Below, piece by piece: positions 33,073 to 45,210 of a stretch of 64,000 nucleotides of DNA; position 1 is the first letter of the stretch, and every line of letters starts with the position of its first letter. The DNA comes from Synanceia verrucosa. Its lineage: Eukaryota; Chordata; Actinopteri; Perciformes; Synanceiidae. Made by a program: the position numbers and the translations under genes. The stretch covers positions 24,987,488 to 25,051,487 of the forward strand of contig CM056554.1 in NCBI GenBank assembly GCA_029721515.1, given 5' to 3'. The notes beneath the pieces were generated by a model. That model made no database searches. It had not been told where the DNA came from and saw only the letters and a list, made by a program, of their open reading frames with translations.

Positions 33073-34846
33073 CATCCCCCTTGTACTGCAGAATGAGACA
33101 GGGATGCCCCTTATCACCGCTGCTTTTTGACTTAGTGATTGAGCCACTCACAGTTTCCTTAAGATAGTGTCGCACCTTCGAGGGGATAATGCGATGTGAC
33201 AGGGTGCACAAACTGCCATTGTATGCAGATGACCTTCTCTTCTCTTATATATTACCAACCCTGCAGTGTCGCTTCCACCTATCCTATCTCGGCTGGAGGA
33301 GTTTGTAAAACCCTCAGAGTACTTGTTCAATATGCAAAAAAATTAAGTTCTCCATTTGAACCCTTCTACTCTTAATATCCCCTTCAAGAGAGTGATATAC
33401 CACTTTAAATACCTGGGAATCACTGTCCCCCATTCTTTTCAGCTATCATACAAACTTAACTTCTCTCCATTAATTGAAAAATGCAAACAAGCTGGCGTAC
33501 GTTAGGACATATTAACTTGTTTAAAATGAATATAATTCCTAAATTCATATATATTTTCCAGAACATCCCGGTATTTCCACAAAGAAGTTTAGTTTTCTTG
33601 ATAAGATATTTTCTACTTTCATCTGGGATGGCAGGCAGCCTCGGACTAGTAAGGCATTTCTACAAAGACTCAAAACTTCAGGAGTGATGTCTATGCCTAA
33701 TCTTCTTTATTATCAATGGGCTAGCAACATTCAGAAAATTGTCACACTTGTCCATAGCAACCCGCTTGAACAGGCACCTACCTGAATGGGTGAAGATAGA
33801 ATCATACGGTCTTCCTTTCCACTCCTTAGCTACTTCCCATTACGTCTGGCATCTCATATATCATATTTAAACCCCAGTCATTGCTCACACACTTCAAATT
33901 CTGTCGCAGTTTAGGAAGCAATTTGGTCTGCAAAAGGCCTCCTTAATGGCACCTATTGTATCAAACCACCTCTGTACACCAGCCCAGCCGGATCTGTCTT
34001 TTCACACCTGGCACACAAATGGAATCAGAGTCATTTAAGATCTGTATATTTGAGGGGGTATTTGCATCATTCACTCAGGTGGCAGGGAAATTCAGCCTGC
34101 CCCAATCACATTATTTCCACTATTTTCAGATTAGGGACTTTGTCCGAAAGGGTTACCCGACCTACCTCCAGAGACACCCCGAGATACTCTTCTAGCCATG
34201 AAGTCAAGTCATAAGGGTGCCATAACAGGGATCTACAACACATTAACCACAATAGATCTGCAGCCCACCTCCCATATTAGGACTCTCTGGGAGGAAGATT
34301 GAGGCACACTTCTCTCTAATGATCTGTGGGAGTCAATCCTAGAGGTACACTCAGCTTTGCCATGTAGTAGATATGGCCTCATACAATGCAAAATTGTTCA
34401 TCGTATTCACTTAACCAAGGCCAAACTGGCCAAGATTTACCCCAGTACCGACCCTACATGCAACCAGTGCAAACATGCACTGGCAACTTTAATGCATATG
34501 TTCTGGACTTGTCCCACCCTCAGCACATTTTGGCTCGCAATATTCAGCTCCCTGAGTGTAGTTTTTAATATAGTTATTGATTCACACCCTTTGATTGCTT
34601 TATTCAGTGTACGACCTGGAGACTGTCATTGGCCATTAAATATGTACAATGTTGTGGCCTTTACTATCTTATTAGCCTATTATACTATTAAATACTATTA
34701 AACTGAAAGAGCTCCAAGTCCCCATCTCATGGTAGGTGGATTAGGGACATCATGTTTCATCTTAAATTGAAAAAGCAAATTCACTCTCAGAAGAAGGACA
34801 AGATGGACAAGGTTTGGATGGCTTTCTTGACTTACTTGGGTCAAGT
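33073..34846 (+). pseudogene. L1-clade LINE ORF2 remnant: RT and C-terminus
   Basis: Directly after the Tc1 terminus the sequence encodes MRQGCPLSPLLFDLVIEPL and, in the same frame, the RT active site LPLYADDLLFS (about 33213-33245). A decayed, multiply frameshifted thumb region follows. At 34357-34701 an open segment carries HRIHLTKAKLAKIYPS, then a CNQCK...HMFWTCP cysteine/histidine knuckle typical of L1 ORF2 C-termini. Endonuclease and the first RT blocks are missing between this part and ORF1 at 30630-31650. Confidence 0.8.
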
Positions 34847-34897
34847 CAAGTCAAAGTTTACTTTGTATTTGTGTGTATATATATGTATGTACGTGTA

Positions 34898-34964
<67 letters not shown>

Positions 34965-35045
34965 TCATTATATTTTAGTTTTATTTACTTGTTTTTCTTT
35001 ATTATTGTTATTCTATTCAGTTATTTGACCTTGTTGGATTCCTTC

Positions 35046-35106
<61 letters not shown>

Positions 35107-35130
35107 TTATATATATATGTATATATATAT
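34847..35130. repeat. L2-type tail fragment and two (TA)n arrays
   Basis: GTCAAGTCAAGTCAAAGTTT at 34844-34863 is an L2-type tail on the minus strand. Long TA runs follow at about 34901-34963 and 35051-35101. The 174-codon open frame here is microsatellite translation, not a gene. Confidence 0.85.
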
Positions 35131-36045
35131 TTGGTGGGGTGGGGATCTTACTGTGTACACTTACTGAATTTGTGTGTTCTGATTCGTACAGGAAAAGAGA
35201 CGTTTGCTTTGTTTCTCTGTCTTCCTGTTATAAAAATAGTTGGAAAGTGATTAATATAATAGTAAATATAATGTGATTACTTAAATTGACAACAGTAATG
35301 AGTTACCCCCACATGTGCAGAACGGATTGAACAGCTGGAGCAGATTTGGCTAAGCCGGTGCAGACACCTGTATAGATTAAAGGTAGTGTTTATGTGTAAA
35401 CTAAAAACGTGTATGTCTGACCCATTGTGGTAAAATTGTGGTTTGTACTGATTCACTCAAGCATTAGAGCAATGATCGTTGCACAGCTGGTAGAGAGCGC
35501 ACTTTTCTAGATACAGTATATAGTTTTCAATGAAGATGAAATAAATGAAGAAAACTTTTCTCCAGACTCAATGGGACATTAATGACTTGAGTTCATGGTG
35601 ACATTGAGTCAACCCTCTGCAGGGGTGCAGTTCACTCTGTATAGTTCCATAGCTGGAGGCAGGGACGAAGACAGAGAGCATATGGCTGCCACCCTCTGAC
35701 ACACAGATGGCAAGACTAATTATTAGAGCACAGGCCTGCAGCACACAACAGCTTTCTGTGTGTTACACAGTTATATGTGTGAACAGCTAAACCCAGTATG
35801 AGCACACCACAAACGTTTTTCTGGGGCACCGTTACAAAAAAGAAAGAGGGAAGCATTATGAACACATACTGTCACACAGGAAGTGGAGCAGGAATGATTG
35901 GTTAGAATTTACTGTTGGATTCACCTGTTTGCTATGCAGAGGATCGCAGGGCAGCTGGGATGGACATATATATAATTAATTAATAATTTGCCAATCTTTA
36001 CCCCCATTCCAAGGTAGTACTGTGTGTGTTTTTTCTTTAACTTAT
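35131..36045. other. No gene recognised
   Basis: This is unassigned spacer without supported features. Confidence 0.4.
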
Positions 36046-36130
36046 TATTATTAGTAGTAGTAGTATTAATAGTAGTATATTATTATTAGTAGTAGTAGTA
36101 GTAGTAGTAGTATATTATTAGTATCATTAT
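36046..36130. repeat. (TAT)n/(TAG)n trinucleotide repeat
   Basis: Interspersed TTA and GTA/TAG units are followed by short AT-rich sequence. Confidence 0.85.
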
Positions 36131-36779
36131 TGTTATTTTTATTCTGCGCTGATTATTGTCATCATATGTCAAAAACACAAGTAAATAAGTAACAAAATGC
36201 AGACTGCCTCCAACCAGACGTGCAAAAGCAGTAAATAAAGAAATGATAACATGTATGTAATACATATAAAAGAGTATAGGTTATGGAATGATATGTAAAT
36301 AATTACAGCATAGAGGTTTATATTATATAATATATAACATATATAATATTTACTGCATGTATTTCTATTCCACTATTTATTACATGTCCACATATACTGT
36401 ACAGTTTTGTCCATTTTCAGGACTATATCAATTACCAGGTGATTGGATGTTGTCTGGTCTTTGGTGTGTTTTGATATATTGTATTGGTTATGCTTTTAGC
36501 AAACACACATATAGCCCAACTCAGAGTTAACCATCCTTATTATAATTTCAATGCTGACACAAACCCCTCCCCTCATTTTTTTATTTTCTTAGCTCAATTT
36601 TGAAACAGAAACCCAGGGGGAACCTTGAACTTAAAACTAAACCTTACCCTACCCTGCCATTCTTATTCTACACTTGACCTTAAAACCAAGTACAGACCCT
36701 CAAACACAGCAAGGGGTGACCAAAAATGTCCTGACTTTACTCAGACTGTAATTGGTCCTCACAAAGACCATATATTTAC
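36131..36779. other. No gene recognised
   Basis: This is AT-rich spacer. Confidence 0.35.
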
Positions 36780-36798
36780 ACACACTCACCCACCCACA

Positions 36799-36836
<38 letters not shown>

Positions 36837-36971
36837 TGGCGCTAAAAAGGTGCATTGTGTTGACAGAATGGTGGAAATCACTCATTAAAAATGCACACGT
36901 ACAGTTTGAAGACATGATGGTGCATGACAGTGCTAAAAGTAGATTGACCCTGATAATTCGGTGTAAATCAT

Positions 36972-37011
<40 letters not shown>

Positions 37012-37012
37012 C
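36780..37012. repeat. Two (CA)n microsatellites
   Basis: CA runs lie at about 36799-36833 and 36972-37009, 140 bp apart. Open frames on both strands across them are artefacts. Confidence 0.9.
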
Positions 37013-37372
37013 TGATTTAATGGATTCAGGTTACCAGGCAACAACTCATAATGCTGTTTTTAGGCCACTTGGTGCAGAAGTCCCTTCAGCTAGCTTGATA
37101 TCCTGTGCTGCTGCTACTTGCTTTCATTATTCCTCTATTTAGAACAACAAATCTGTCAAATGCCATTTATTTTCCATTTCCTGTATCCCCTCTGCAGTCC
37201 AGACATGATGTTCACAGTATCATGAATGTTGTTCAAGTCTTTATGTGCTAAAGTCCTCACATAAAGTACACACTACTTTATGTGAGGAGGCACAAAGAGT
37301 GACTAATAGGTTCTTAATAAGGACATAATGAGCAGGTATTAAGTTCAGAGTCATTTAGCAGTGTTTCCTGAG
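37013..37372. other. No gene recognised
   Basis: Unique spacer. The short palindromic stretch CACATAAAG...CTTTATGTGAGG lies near 37258-37288. Confidence 0.4.
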
Positions 37373-37480
37373 TCAAGTCAAATCAAGTCTATTTTATTTG
37401 TACAGCCTAATGTCACAAGTTACAAATTTGCCTCAGAGGCTTTACGATCTGTACAAGATGGTGACCAAGAACGAGTTAAG
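37373..37480 (-). mobile_element. L2/Maui LINE 3'-end fragment (minus)
   Basis: GTCAAGTCAAATCAAGTCTA, TTTGTACAGCCTAATGTCAC and GGCTTTACGATCTGTACA match the reverse complement of the LINE copy 2 end (18300-18412). Only the 3' end was copied. Confidence 0.75.
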
Positions 37481-38569
37481 TGTTCTGTATGCAGGGACAT
37501 GTCTGGCTCATTAAAAAAGTACTTAAACAGACTCTATGTATTTTTTTTAAATTAAATTTGATATTACATTCTTTCTCTAGCACCAGGCATTTTTTACCGC
37601 GCATTGCATCATGTTTGGAACTACGGTAAGGGTTGAAAATCGAGATTCAAGAGGCTGTTGACAGCAACGTGTTTTCAAACACCAATTCATTGAGTTTTCA
37701 TTTGGGTGATGAGATACGTTATTTCAAACTGCATAGAATCATTTGTGTGAGCAGGTAGTCGGCGATGGCATGAAATGCCCTTAGCTTACTCAATCAAACA
37801 TGTGCTAAAGTCACCATCCACCAACAAGGTTTAGGTGACTGATTCTTCGCCCAGGAGGATGAGTCAGATTGTTGGCATTGCTTATTTTACAGGGTTTATT
37901 TATGAATGAAGACATTGATTTGAGGTAATAAAATACTTAAAAAATTACATAGTGTCCCTTTAACAGTCACTTCTAAAGTAGAAGAGAATAATCTTGTTTG
38001 GTTATTCAGGAATGTATAAATGAATGTATATATTTAAGAAATGTATTATTCCTCCACTCAGTGTCAGGTTTTTGCCATCGCTGTCCGAAATTAACCGCAT
38101 TACTGATGACCATACTATTTTTTTAAATTTTTTTTAAGTTTCTGTAATGATTAATTCACCAGTATAAGCTCTTTAATCAAAATGATATATTTAATTCTAT
38201 TTTTTTTTGTTGTTCAAACTTACTGTTTGACAAAAAAGTTGACAAAATATGAAAGCACAGTATTATTATTGTGTATTGACTGAGACGTTAAATTGCAGTT
38301 GTTTCCTGTCATTCCTGAACAGAAAATGTATTTTAGTGGTTGTTTGTTACTCTGGAATCATTTCTGACTTCTCAGTGAATTCCAGAATTCTGGCTCAAAT
38401 TTGTGTCTAAAAATGTGAATTCAGTTTAAATTCCTCACTCCTGTTCAAAATGGTGAAGCGTAGGGAATTCACTGTGCATACCTTACGATTCTTACTGTAC
38501 TATAGTATACTATATCTCACTACACCTTACTATACCTTCCGGGCTGATTGCTAACTATATTTTATGTAG
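37481..38569. other. No gene recognised
   Basis: This is AT-rich spacer. The ACATAGTGTCCCTTTAAC at 37949-37966 resembles the right terminus of the TTAA-type MITE at 57210-58028, but no partner end was found. Confidence 0.4.
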
Positions 38570-39675
38570 GTATATAAACCTGGATGACGGACAATTTTCT
38601 GTTGTTAAATTCAGACAAAACTGAAGTTATTCTAATTGGCCCTAAAAATCTCAGAAAAAGTTTATCTAATGACTTCTAGATGGCATTGCACCTGCCTCTA
38701 GCACCACTGTAAGGAATCTAGGGATAATTTTTGACCAAGATATGTCCTTCAACATCCACATGAAACAAACAGCTAGAACTGCTTTTTTCCATCTGTGTAA
38801 CATTGCAAAAATCAGGCATATTCTTTCTCAAAACGATGCAGAATAATTACTCCATGCATTTGTTACCTCTAGGCTGGACTATTGCAATTCATTATAATCA
38901 GGCTGCCCCAATAAGTCTATCAAGACTCTCCAGCTGGTCCAGAACGCTGCAGCACGTGTTCTGACCAGAACCAGGAAAAGTGACCATATTTCTCCTGTGT
39001 TAGCCTCTCTGCACTGGCTCCCTGTAAAATCTAGAATAGAATTTAAAATCCTCCTCCTCACCTATAAGGCACTGAATGGTCAGACACCATCTTATCTTAA
39101 AGAGCTGATAGTGTCTTATAACCCTGCTAGAACTCTGAGCTTTCAGAATGCAGGACTATTAGAGGTTCCTAGGGTTTATAAAAGTAGAATGGGAGCTAGA
39201 GCTTTCAGTTTGGGAGGCAGACACCATCCCCTTATTCAAGAGTAGGCTTAAGACTTTCCTTTTTGATAGTGCTTATAGTTAGGACTGATCCAAGGCTGAC
39301 TCAGGCTGCCTTTCATTGCAGACTGCTTGATGATGATGATGCATCCCCTTGGACACTTTTGTACAAATATATATATATATATATATGCTGTTGTCATATG
39401 GAGTTGGACACTTTCTTACAATTCTATATATATTAACTGTTGTTCTATGGAGTGTTAATGTGTTTTCATTGTTGTTATTCTGTACACATGGCATGTATTG
39501 CATGTCTGTCCATCCTGGAACAGGGTTCCCTCCTCTGCTGCTCCTACTGAGGTTTCTTCTGTTTCTTTTTCCCTGTCAAAAGGTTTTTTGTGGGGAGTTT
39601 TTCCCTTAGTCAATGTGAGGCTCGTTTGTGAAGGACAGAGGGTGTCATATCCTGTACAGATTGTGAAGCCCTCTG
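38570..39675 (+). mobile_element. L2/Maui-like LINE copy 3, internally deleted
   Basis: The RT C-terminal half begins near TWMT-type sequence at 38578 and is frameshifted. SRLDYCNS and RTRKSDHISPVLASLHWLPV segments remain readable to about 39200. A deletion joins ARAFS to the segment before the end, removing the LLWNQLPLSV block seen in copy 2. The 3' untranslated region is shortened to about 390 bp and ends at CTGTACAGATTGTGAAGCCC followed by a TA repeat instead of the TTGAC tail. Confidence 0.8.
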
Positions 39676-39879
39676 ATATATATATATATATATATATGTA
39701 TATAGTCTCACTCGCAACTGGAATTTTTTTTTTTGAAAAGACACTGGATGCATGCACTGACCAAGTGTTAGTGTTGGATGATTTGGGAGTGTGTTCACTT
39801 AGAAATGATCCTGCAGAGGTCCCAGCCATTACTGACATTTCATCTACTCAAAATACTTATGGTTTTAAATAAGGGTGGT
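39676..39879. repeat. Short (TA)n and spacer between two LINEs
   Basis: A TA run lies at 39677-39697, followed by unique sequence up to the L2 tail on the minus strand. Confidence 0.6.
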
Positions 39880-41218
39880 CAAGTCAAGTCAAAGTTTATT
39901 TCTCAAGCACCTTTCTAACAACCTCAGTTGACCATAGTGCTGTACAGGGTACAATACAATCATACATGCACTTCAAATAAAAACAGTAACGGAATTAAAT
40001 AAACACAATATTAAAAGGCAAAGAATACAAGAATAAATAATATCAAATAAAAACACGAAAAGAAGAATAAAAGAGAAAACATGGAATAAAAGATAGAGGA
40101 TAAAGATTACTTGTCTAGCTGGGACTGAATGCCAAAGAAAAAAGATGGGTGTTTAGCAGTGATTTAAAGTGCTCAGTGGACTGTGCAGCTCTGACCGGGA
40201 AAGGTAGGCTGGTCCACAGGTTTGAGGCTGCTACCGAGAATGCTCTGTCTCCACAAGTAAAGAGTCTGGACAGAGGCACTGCCAGGAGCAGCTGCTTAGA
40301 TGACCTGAGTGTCCTGGTTGTTGTGGGAGGCTTCCAACAGCTCTGAGAAATGAAGGTACCAGACCATTTAAACATTCAAAAAAGATTAATAAAACTTTAA
40401 ACAGCATTCTTAAATTGACAGGCAGCCAGTGCAAGGAGGCAGGGACAGGAGTAAGGTGTTCACACTGTTTCTTGCCAGTCAGCAGGTGGGCAGCTGCATT
40501 CTGGATAACCTGTAGAGTGTGCAGTGCTGACTGGCTAAGACCAACAAACAGAGATTTACAGTAGTCCAAGCGTAACGTAACAAAACAATGAATAGCCCTT
40601 TCAAAGTCTTTTTTGGAAGATAAGTAGTGATGGAGATGAAATGATGCCACTCTTGGTTTAAAGAAAAAGGCTAGTGTAATGGAAAATTATTAAATTTCCA
40701 ATACATCTTTAAACCAAGAGTGCCATGTAGATTAATAAAAAAATATCAGAAGTGCTTCACGAAGCTTCATTTGTCCATCACTCGAGATAAGTCTTGACTT
40801 TTGCCAGTGTCCGTAACTGAAAGAAGCTTGTTTTTACTGTCGATCTTATGTGTTTATCAAGCTTAAAGTCACTGTCCAAGATGACAGCAAAGCCAAAGCA
40901 GTAAGAATTAAGTGTGCCAAGGGTGCTGTCACATCCATCTAAAAGATTTTGTGGGCCAAATAAAATGATCTCAGTATCTCATTTTTGTGCAGAGACAATT
41001 AACTTCTATCCAAGACTGGTGAACACAGAGACAATTTAACAGCACCTGAACAGAGAGATGTATTTGAACATCATTTACAAAGCAATGAAATGATACATTA
41101 TGCCTCTGAAATACAGAGCCTAGGGGCCACATGTATAGCAGAAAAAGAAGAGGGCCCAAAATGGATCCCTGAAGCACCCCACATTTCAGAGGGGAAATGG
41201 CTGGGGTAAAACTACTAT
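39880..41218 (-). mobile_element. L2-like LINE copy 4 (minus), RT half
   Basis: The 3' end is at 39880-39897 (minus-strand AAACTTTGACTTGACTTGAC). Minus-strand coding segments are LQGSILGPLLFLLYMWPLGS (41174-41115), the active-site box FVNDV in place of FADDV, a readable TEIILFG...ILDSDFKLDKHI stretch near 40960-40840, and LRLDYCKSLFVGL...HWLPV to FSLAFSPS, ending at 40115. Frameshifts separate these. The subfamily matches copy 1. The foldback repeat B lies inside at 40648-40790. Confidence 0.82.
40648..40790 (-). repeat. Foldback repeat B, copy 1
   Basis: CACTCTTGGTTTAAAG (40648-40663) is followed 45 bp later by its exact complement CTTTAAACCAAGAGTG (40709-40724). Between them is a smaller palindrome around GGAAAATTATTAAATTTCC. 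The following GTGCTTCACGAAGCTTCATT is shared with copy 2 at 43898-44015. It interrupts LINE copy 4. Confidence 0.7.
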
Positions 41219-41227
41219 TTTTTTAAT

Positions 41228-41571
41228 TGTAAGAAGAAGAATTCCTTTATTAGTCCCTCAATGAGGGAAATTTCAATTTATACTCTTTTAGTATTTTTTT
41301 ATTTTCAGTTGCACATTATACACAAGTTATGAAACACACATGCACATGTACTAGAGGAGAGATGTCAGAGTGAGGGGGCTGCCCCCGAGCAGTTGGGGGT
41401 TCGGTGCCTTGCTCAACGGCACCTCGGCACCAGGAGGAAGAACGGGCACCTCTCCAGCTACCAGTCAACACTCAACATATGGTCCGACCTGGACTTGAAC
41501 TGGCGACCCTCCGATTCCCAGCCCAAGTCACTACAGACTGAGCTACTACCGCCCCCAGCTACTGCCGCCCC
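41228..41571 (-). mobile_element. tRNA-headed SINE, third type (minus)
   Basis: On the minus strand the head reads GGCGGTAGTAGCTCAGTCTG, then GGTCGCCAGTTCAAGTCC (A- and B-box-like). A CGAGGTGCCGTTGAGCAAGG body follows, and the tail GGGACTAATAAAGGAATTCT is LINE-like. It lies immediately upstream of LINE copy 4 in the same orientation. Confidence 0.75.
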
Positions 41572-41639
41572 AATAAATACAATAATAGTAATAATAATAC
41601 AATAAAAATAATAAATCACATTTTATTGTATGTTTAAAA

Positions 41640-41850
41640 ATTCTCCCACTGATCATCTCCCATCAGTTCCTCAGATCATTTTATCAATTAGTGTCTGATC
41701 AATGATGTCAGGTGACATCCAGCCAACCAGAGTTGGTTTGTTAGACCAGAATCTTTATGATGTTGACTGGTCTGCAGGTTTGCTGGTAAATAGTAGCTTT
41801 AGCCTGTTCGCCATTAGCATCCGTTTGATTAGCTGCAACAAAACAAAAAT
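41640..41850 (-). repeat. Dispersed repeat family A, copy 4
   Basis: In reverse complement it matches the right half of the family: GGATGCTAATGG, GGCTAAAGCTACTATTTA, CAGACCAGTCAACATCAT, CCAACTCTGGTTGG and CATTGATCAGACAC. Confidence 0.7.
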
Positions 41851-43018
41851 TAGTTACTCCTAGTGACGGCAGCTGTGGCCTCATAAAAGCCTGAAATTTG
41901 ACTTAAGAAAATTTTAATACACACCCATCTGTATTTATTATCTTATTCCAACCATTTACTTTAGCATGATCCATCATGGACACATTTGACTGAGAGTCAC
42001 TAGTCAATGCTAATTAAGAGTTAATTAGCAAGGAGTAGAGTATGACTAGCCAATAGTGGCTTATTTTTTGCAATGTTGTTTGTATTGTAAACAAAGAAAG
42101 GCTGGTCAAGGACAACAAAGACTCTCGTTAGGAAGGACTTTTCTTCTCATTTTATTTTTAATCGTAATCATAGCCCATTTACAGTTATTTAATCTGAATT
42201 TGGATCTGAAATGTCAAAATTGCTAATCTAATAAACACCTTGGGAATATCCCTCAGATTAGTGACCGTTCAGTGACAGAATAATATACATTTAGCATGTT
42301 GCTGTCATAACACCTTTCACTCAAGTTTATGTGCAAGATGAGTGAGAAAGAAACCAAGATGAGTGAGAAAGAAGCCAAAACATAAAGTAAATGATTGAGA
42401 AATGAAGGCTATCTGTACCAAAAACTGATCAATTTCATCACATTTCACTGAACTGAATTGAAGTCCTCAATGGCAGCTTCTCACACACACACACACACAC
42501 ACACACATTGTTTCCCTCGCCTCTGGTATGGAAAAGTAAATTGTGAGCCGTGGCTCGCTAATACCCCTCTTTATGACATCAACAGAGGAACAAACATGTT
42601 CTCGGCGGGAAGTTAATTACTTGTTACAGTCAGGGTCTAATAAAAAGAGCGATATGGTGTGACACCTGAAGCCATTATCCCCCATCCCCGCACACCCACA
42701 AACGCTGTGTCTACACACAAGGTACACACACACATACACACACACACTCATGTGCTGCATTAGCGGCAAAATGAAAACAGTGTGTTTAGTCACTGTCCAG
42801 GAGGTCTCTGTCACCTCTGCAATAACACTATCAAGGGGTGTCAACTGACTTAATTAAAAAAGTACATGAGCGTGGGCACACACACACTTTTGTGACGCTC
42901 ACACATTTAATTAGGTTCACCTACATCATAACACACATTTGAGGCTGGTGGATTTAATTTTCCTAACAGCATTTAGAAAAGCTTTTCAAAGATGTATTTC
43001 TGCAGAGATGAAGATGAA
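41851..43018. other. Spacer with (CA)n repeats, no gene recognised
   Basis: CA runs lie at 42482-42507 and about 42725-42748. The short open frame at 42617-42844 overlaps a CA run and has no support. Confidence 0.5.
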
Positions 43019-43023
43019 GTGTG

Positions 43024-43073
<50 letters not shown>
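43019..43073. repeat. (GT)n microsatellite
   Basis: A nearly pure GT run of about 55 bp with one GC interruption. Confidence 0.92.
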
Positions 43074-43076
<3 letters not shown>

Positions 43077-43379
43077 CACTGTAAATCCATCAAATGTCTC
43101 TGCTGCAATTTATAGATAAGGGACAGTTTTGAAACAACGTTATGTTGTGTGTGTGTATGTGGTTTAGTCACTTTAATCCCTGAGGATGTTCTCACACCTA
43201 TTTGGTTAAAGCTCAGGTCTGTTTTCCTGGTTATAGTTTGTTTGGCTGATGTGAGAAATCTGTATCTGTGTTTAGGCCACGCGCATAAATGAGGGTTGTC
43301 AGCATGAACATGTAAATCATGATTAGATTAAACTTTCAGTGCTTTAATAACTTCTGTTTCTGGAGAACTAATTAAAGTT

Positions 43380-43713
43380 GTCATTGAGTGCCAGCGTTTT
43401 TTTTTTTGTTTTTTTTTTAAATCGAAAGTGCCTTGTGCCAGAGTTTTTTGCCCATTTTTCAGTCATTTTTCTAGACCCACAGAATATTTTGTACCATGTC
43501 TCTGAAAAAACAGAGAAGCTCAAATGAAAGAATAATGAGCTATTTCATAATGAAAAACATATGTTGGTTTTTTTTTTACCTTGTTCCATTCTTGTTTTGT
43601 GTGGAGGAGAGTAGAGCAACCTGCGGCAAACTGTGATCAGTGACCAGCTGCAAAAAAAAAAACAAAAAAAACACTTTGACATTGTATTACGTCAATGGCA
43701 CTCAAAGAGTTAA
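43380..43713 (-). mobile_element. TTAA-type MITE, copy 2
   Basis: The right end GGCACTCAAAGAGTTAA and left end CATTGAGTGCCA match the termini of 56241-56699. Internal sequence is in reverse orientation to that copy (CTCAAATGAAAGAATAATGA, CATTCTTGTTTTGTG). The left TTAA is degraded. Confidence 0.7.
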
Positions 43714-43757
43714 AATGCAATGTGTGATAATAATGACTGAGAACTTTATGAATGACA

Positions 43758-43795
43758 CACACATATATATATATATATATATTACGTGGTATATA

Positions 43796-43857
<62 letters not shown>

Positions 43858-43858
43858 A
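43758..43858. repeat. (TA)n microsatellite
   Basis: Alternating TA with a short TTACGTGG interruption at about 43781. Open frames over it are artefacts. Confidence 0.92.
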
Positions 43859-44275
43859 GCTAATGTTAGTGCAGCTAATCATAGGGATGTTTTAAAGATG
43901 CAATGGAAATTTAGTAATTTTCCATTACACTACCCTTTTTCTTTAAACCAAGAGCACCATCTAGAGGAGTCAAAAAACATCACAAGTGCTTCATGAAGCT
44001 TCATTTGTCCACCATTAGCGAATAGCTAACAGGCTAAAGCTACTATTTAGCAGTGATCAAGTGTCCACAGAGCTGAGGATGAAACTAAATGAAAAAGTTA
44101 ACTCCAGCTCTTATTAAATGGTGTCAGCTGACGGCAGACCAGTCAACACCATGAAGACTGTGGTCTCAGAGACCAACTCTGGTTGGTTGGTTTTCATCTG
44201 ACATCATTGATCAGACACTTATTGATATGATGATCTGAAGAACTGATGAAGATGATCAATCAGGCTTACTCTGCT
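43857..44275 (+). repeat. Dispersed repeat family A, copy 5, interrupted
   Basis: AAGCTAATGTTAGTGCAGCT and GGGATG (to about 43897) are separated from CTAACAGGCTAAAGCTACTA (from about 44027) by foldback repeat B. The right half continues with CCACAGAGCTGAGGATGAAA, GTGTCAGCTGACGGCAGACC and a segment to about 44275 not seen in the shorter copies. Confidence 0.75.
43898..44015 (+). repeat. Foldback repeat B, copy 2
   Basis: It holds the palindromic AATGGAAATTTAGTAATTTT, CCATTACACTACCC, CTTTAAACCAAGAGCACCAT and GTGCTTCATGAAGCTTCATT. It lies inside family A copy 5, so it is a later arrival. Confidence 0.7.
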
Positions 44276-44806
44276 GAGATTGTGTACACCTCTGGTCCAG
44301 ATTTATTTTGCAGCTGGAATCAGAAAGACATTTAAAGACATGGAATACAGGGAAAACAGTGCAAAAATGTCAGCCCTGTGCATGTGCTCACCATACCTCA
44401 GGAATAAAGTTGAAAATAGGTGGCATAGCCCTTTAACATCAGCCATGTCAATGCTTTCCCTCCACCTAAACCTCGGTAACCCCCAGCCACTTTGTGTTGA
44501 GCACTAAAGTACAGCTGAGGCTGATGGACATGTCATTAGTTTCCAGCCTGATCTCACAAAAACATGTGAAATGACCACAGCCTCTTAACAGTGCATTACG
44601 TGGTTGTACACATAATCCGTTAAAATGATGTACCGCCACCATGGCAACAACATACATGGAAAGACGAATCAGATATTGTGTGTCATGGTGGACACACAAA
44701 AATATGGTGTGTACCGTGAGCCTTTCTTTCCTAAACCTATCCAAGTAGTTTTATGGCATAAACTAAATAGTTTGTCGGTTGGAGGTTTTTCGACATCAAC
44801 AACATA

Positions 44807-44811
<5 letters not shown>
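44276..44811. other. No gene recognised
   Basis: This is unassigned spacer; short open frames lack support. Confidence 0.4.
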
Positions 44812-44888
<77 letters not shown>

Positions 44889-45210
44889 TATTCATACAAT
44901 AATTGTATCGTTAACCACATCCTATTTCATAGATCATGCCTTGTCTTGTGTGTAAGGCTAAATATATGACACGTTTTTATGTGTATATATTATTATTATT
45001 ATTATTATTACTGTTATTACTATTATTATGATATACTGTTGCTGCTCCCATGAGTACTATATACTGTTGTTATTATATACTGTTATACTATTATTATTAT
45101 CACTAACTGTTAATTATATATTATTAATTATATATTATTATTACTACTATATACTGTTATACCGTCATTATACACTGTTATTGTCAGTAACATTACCATC
45201 ATACCATCAG
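44812..45210. repeat. (TA)n array followed by (TTA)n-rich sequence
   Basis: A pure TA run lies at about 44813-44886, and TTA/ATT units at 44985-45010 and, degenerate, to about 45210. Confidence 0.9.

Noticed and set aside
34752..35276. 174-codon open frame of alternating Tyr/Ile
   Set aside because: It is translation of two (TA)n arrays; there is no protein character.
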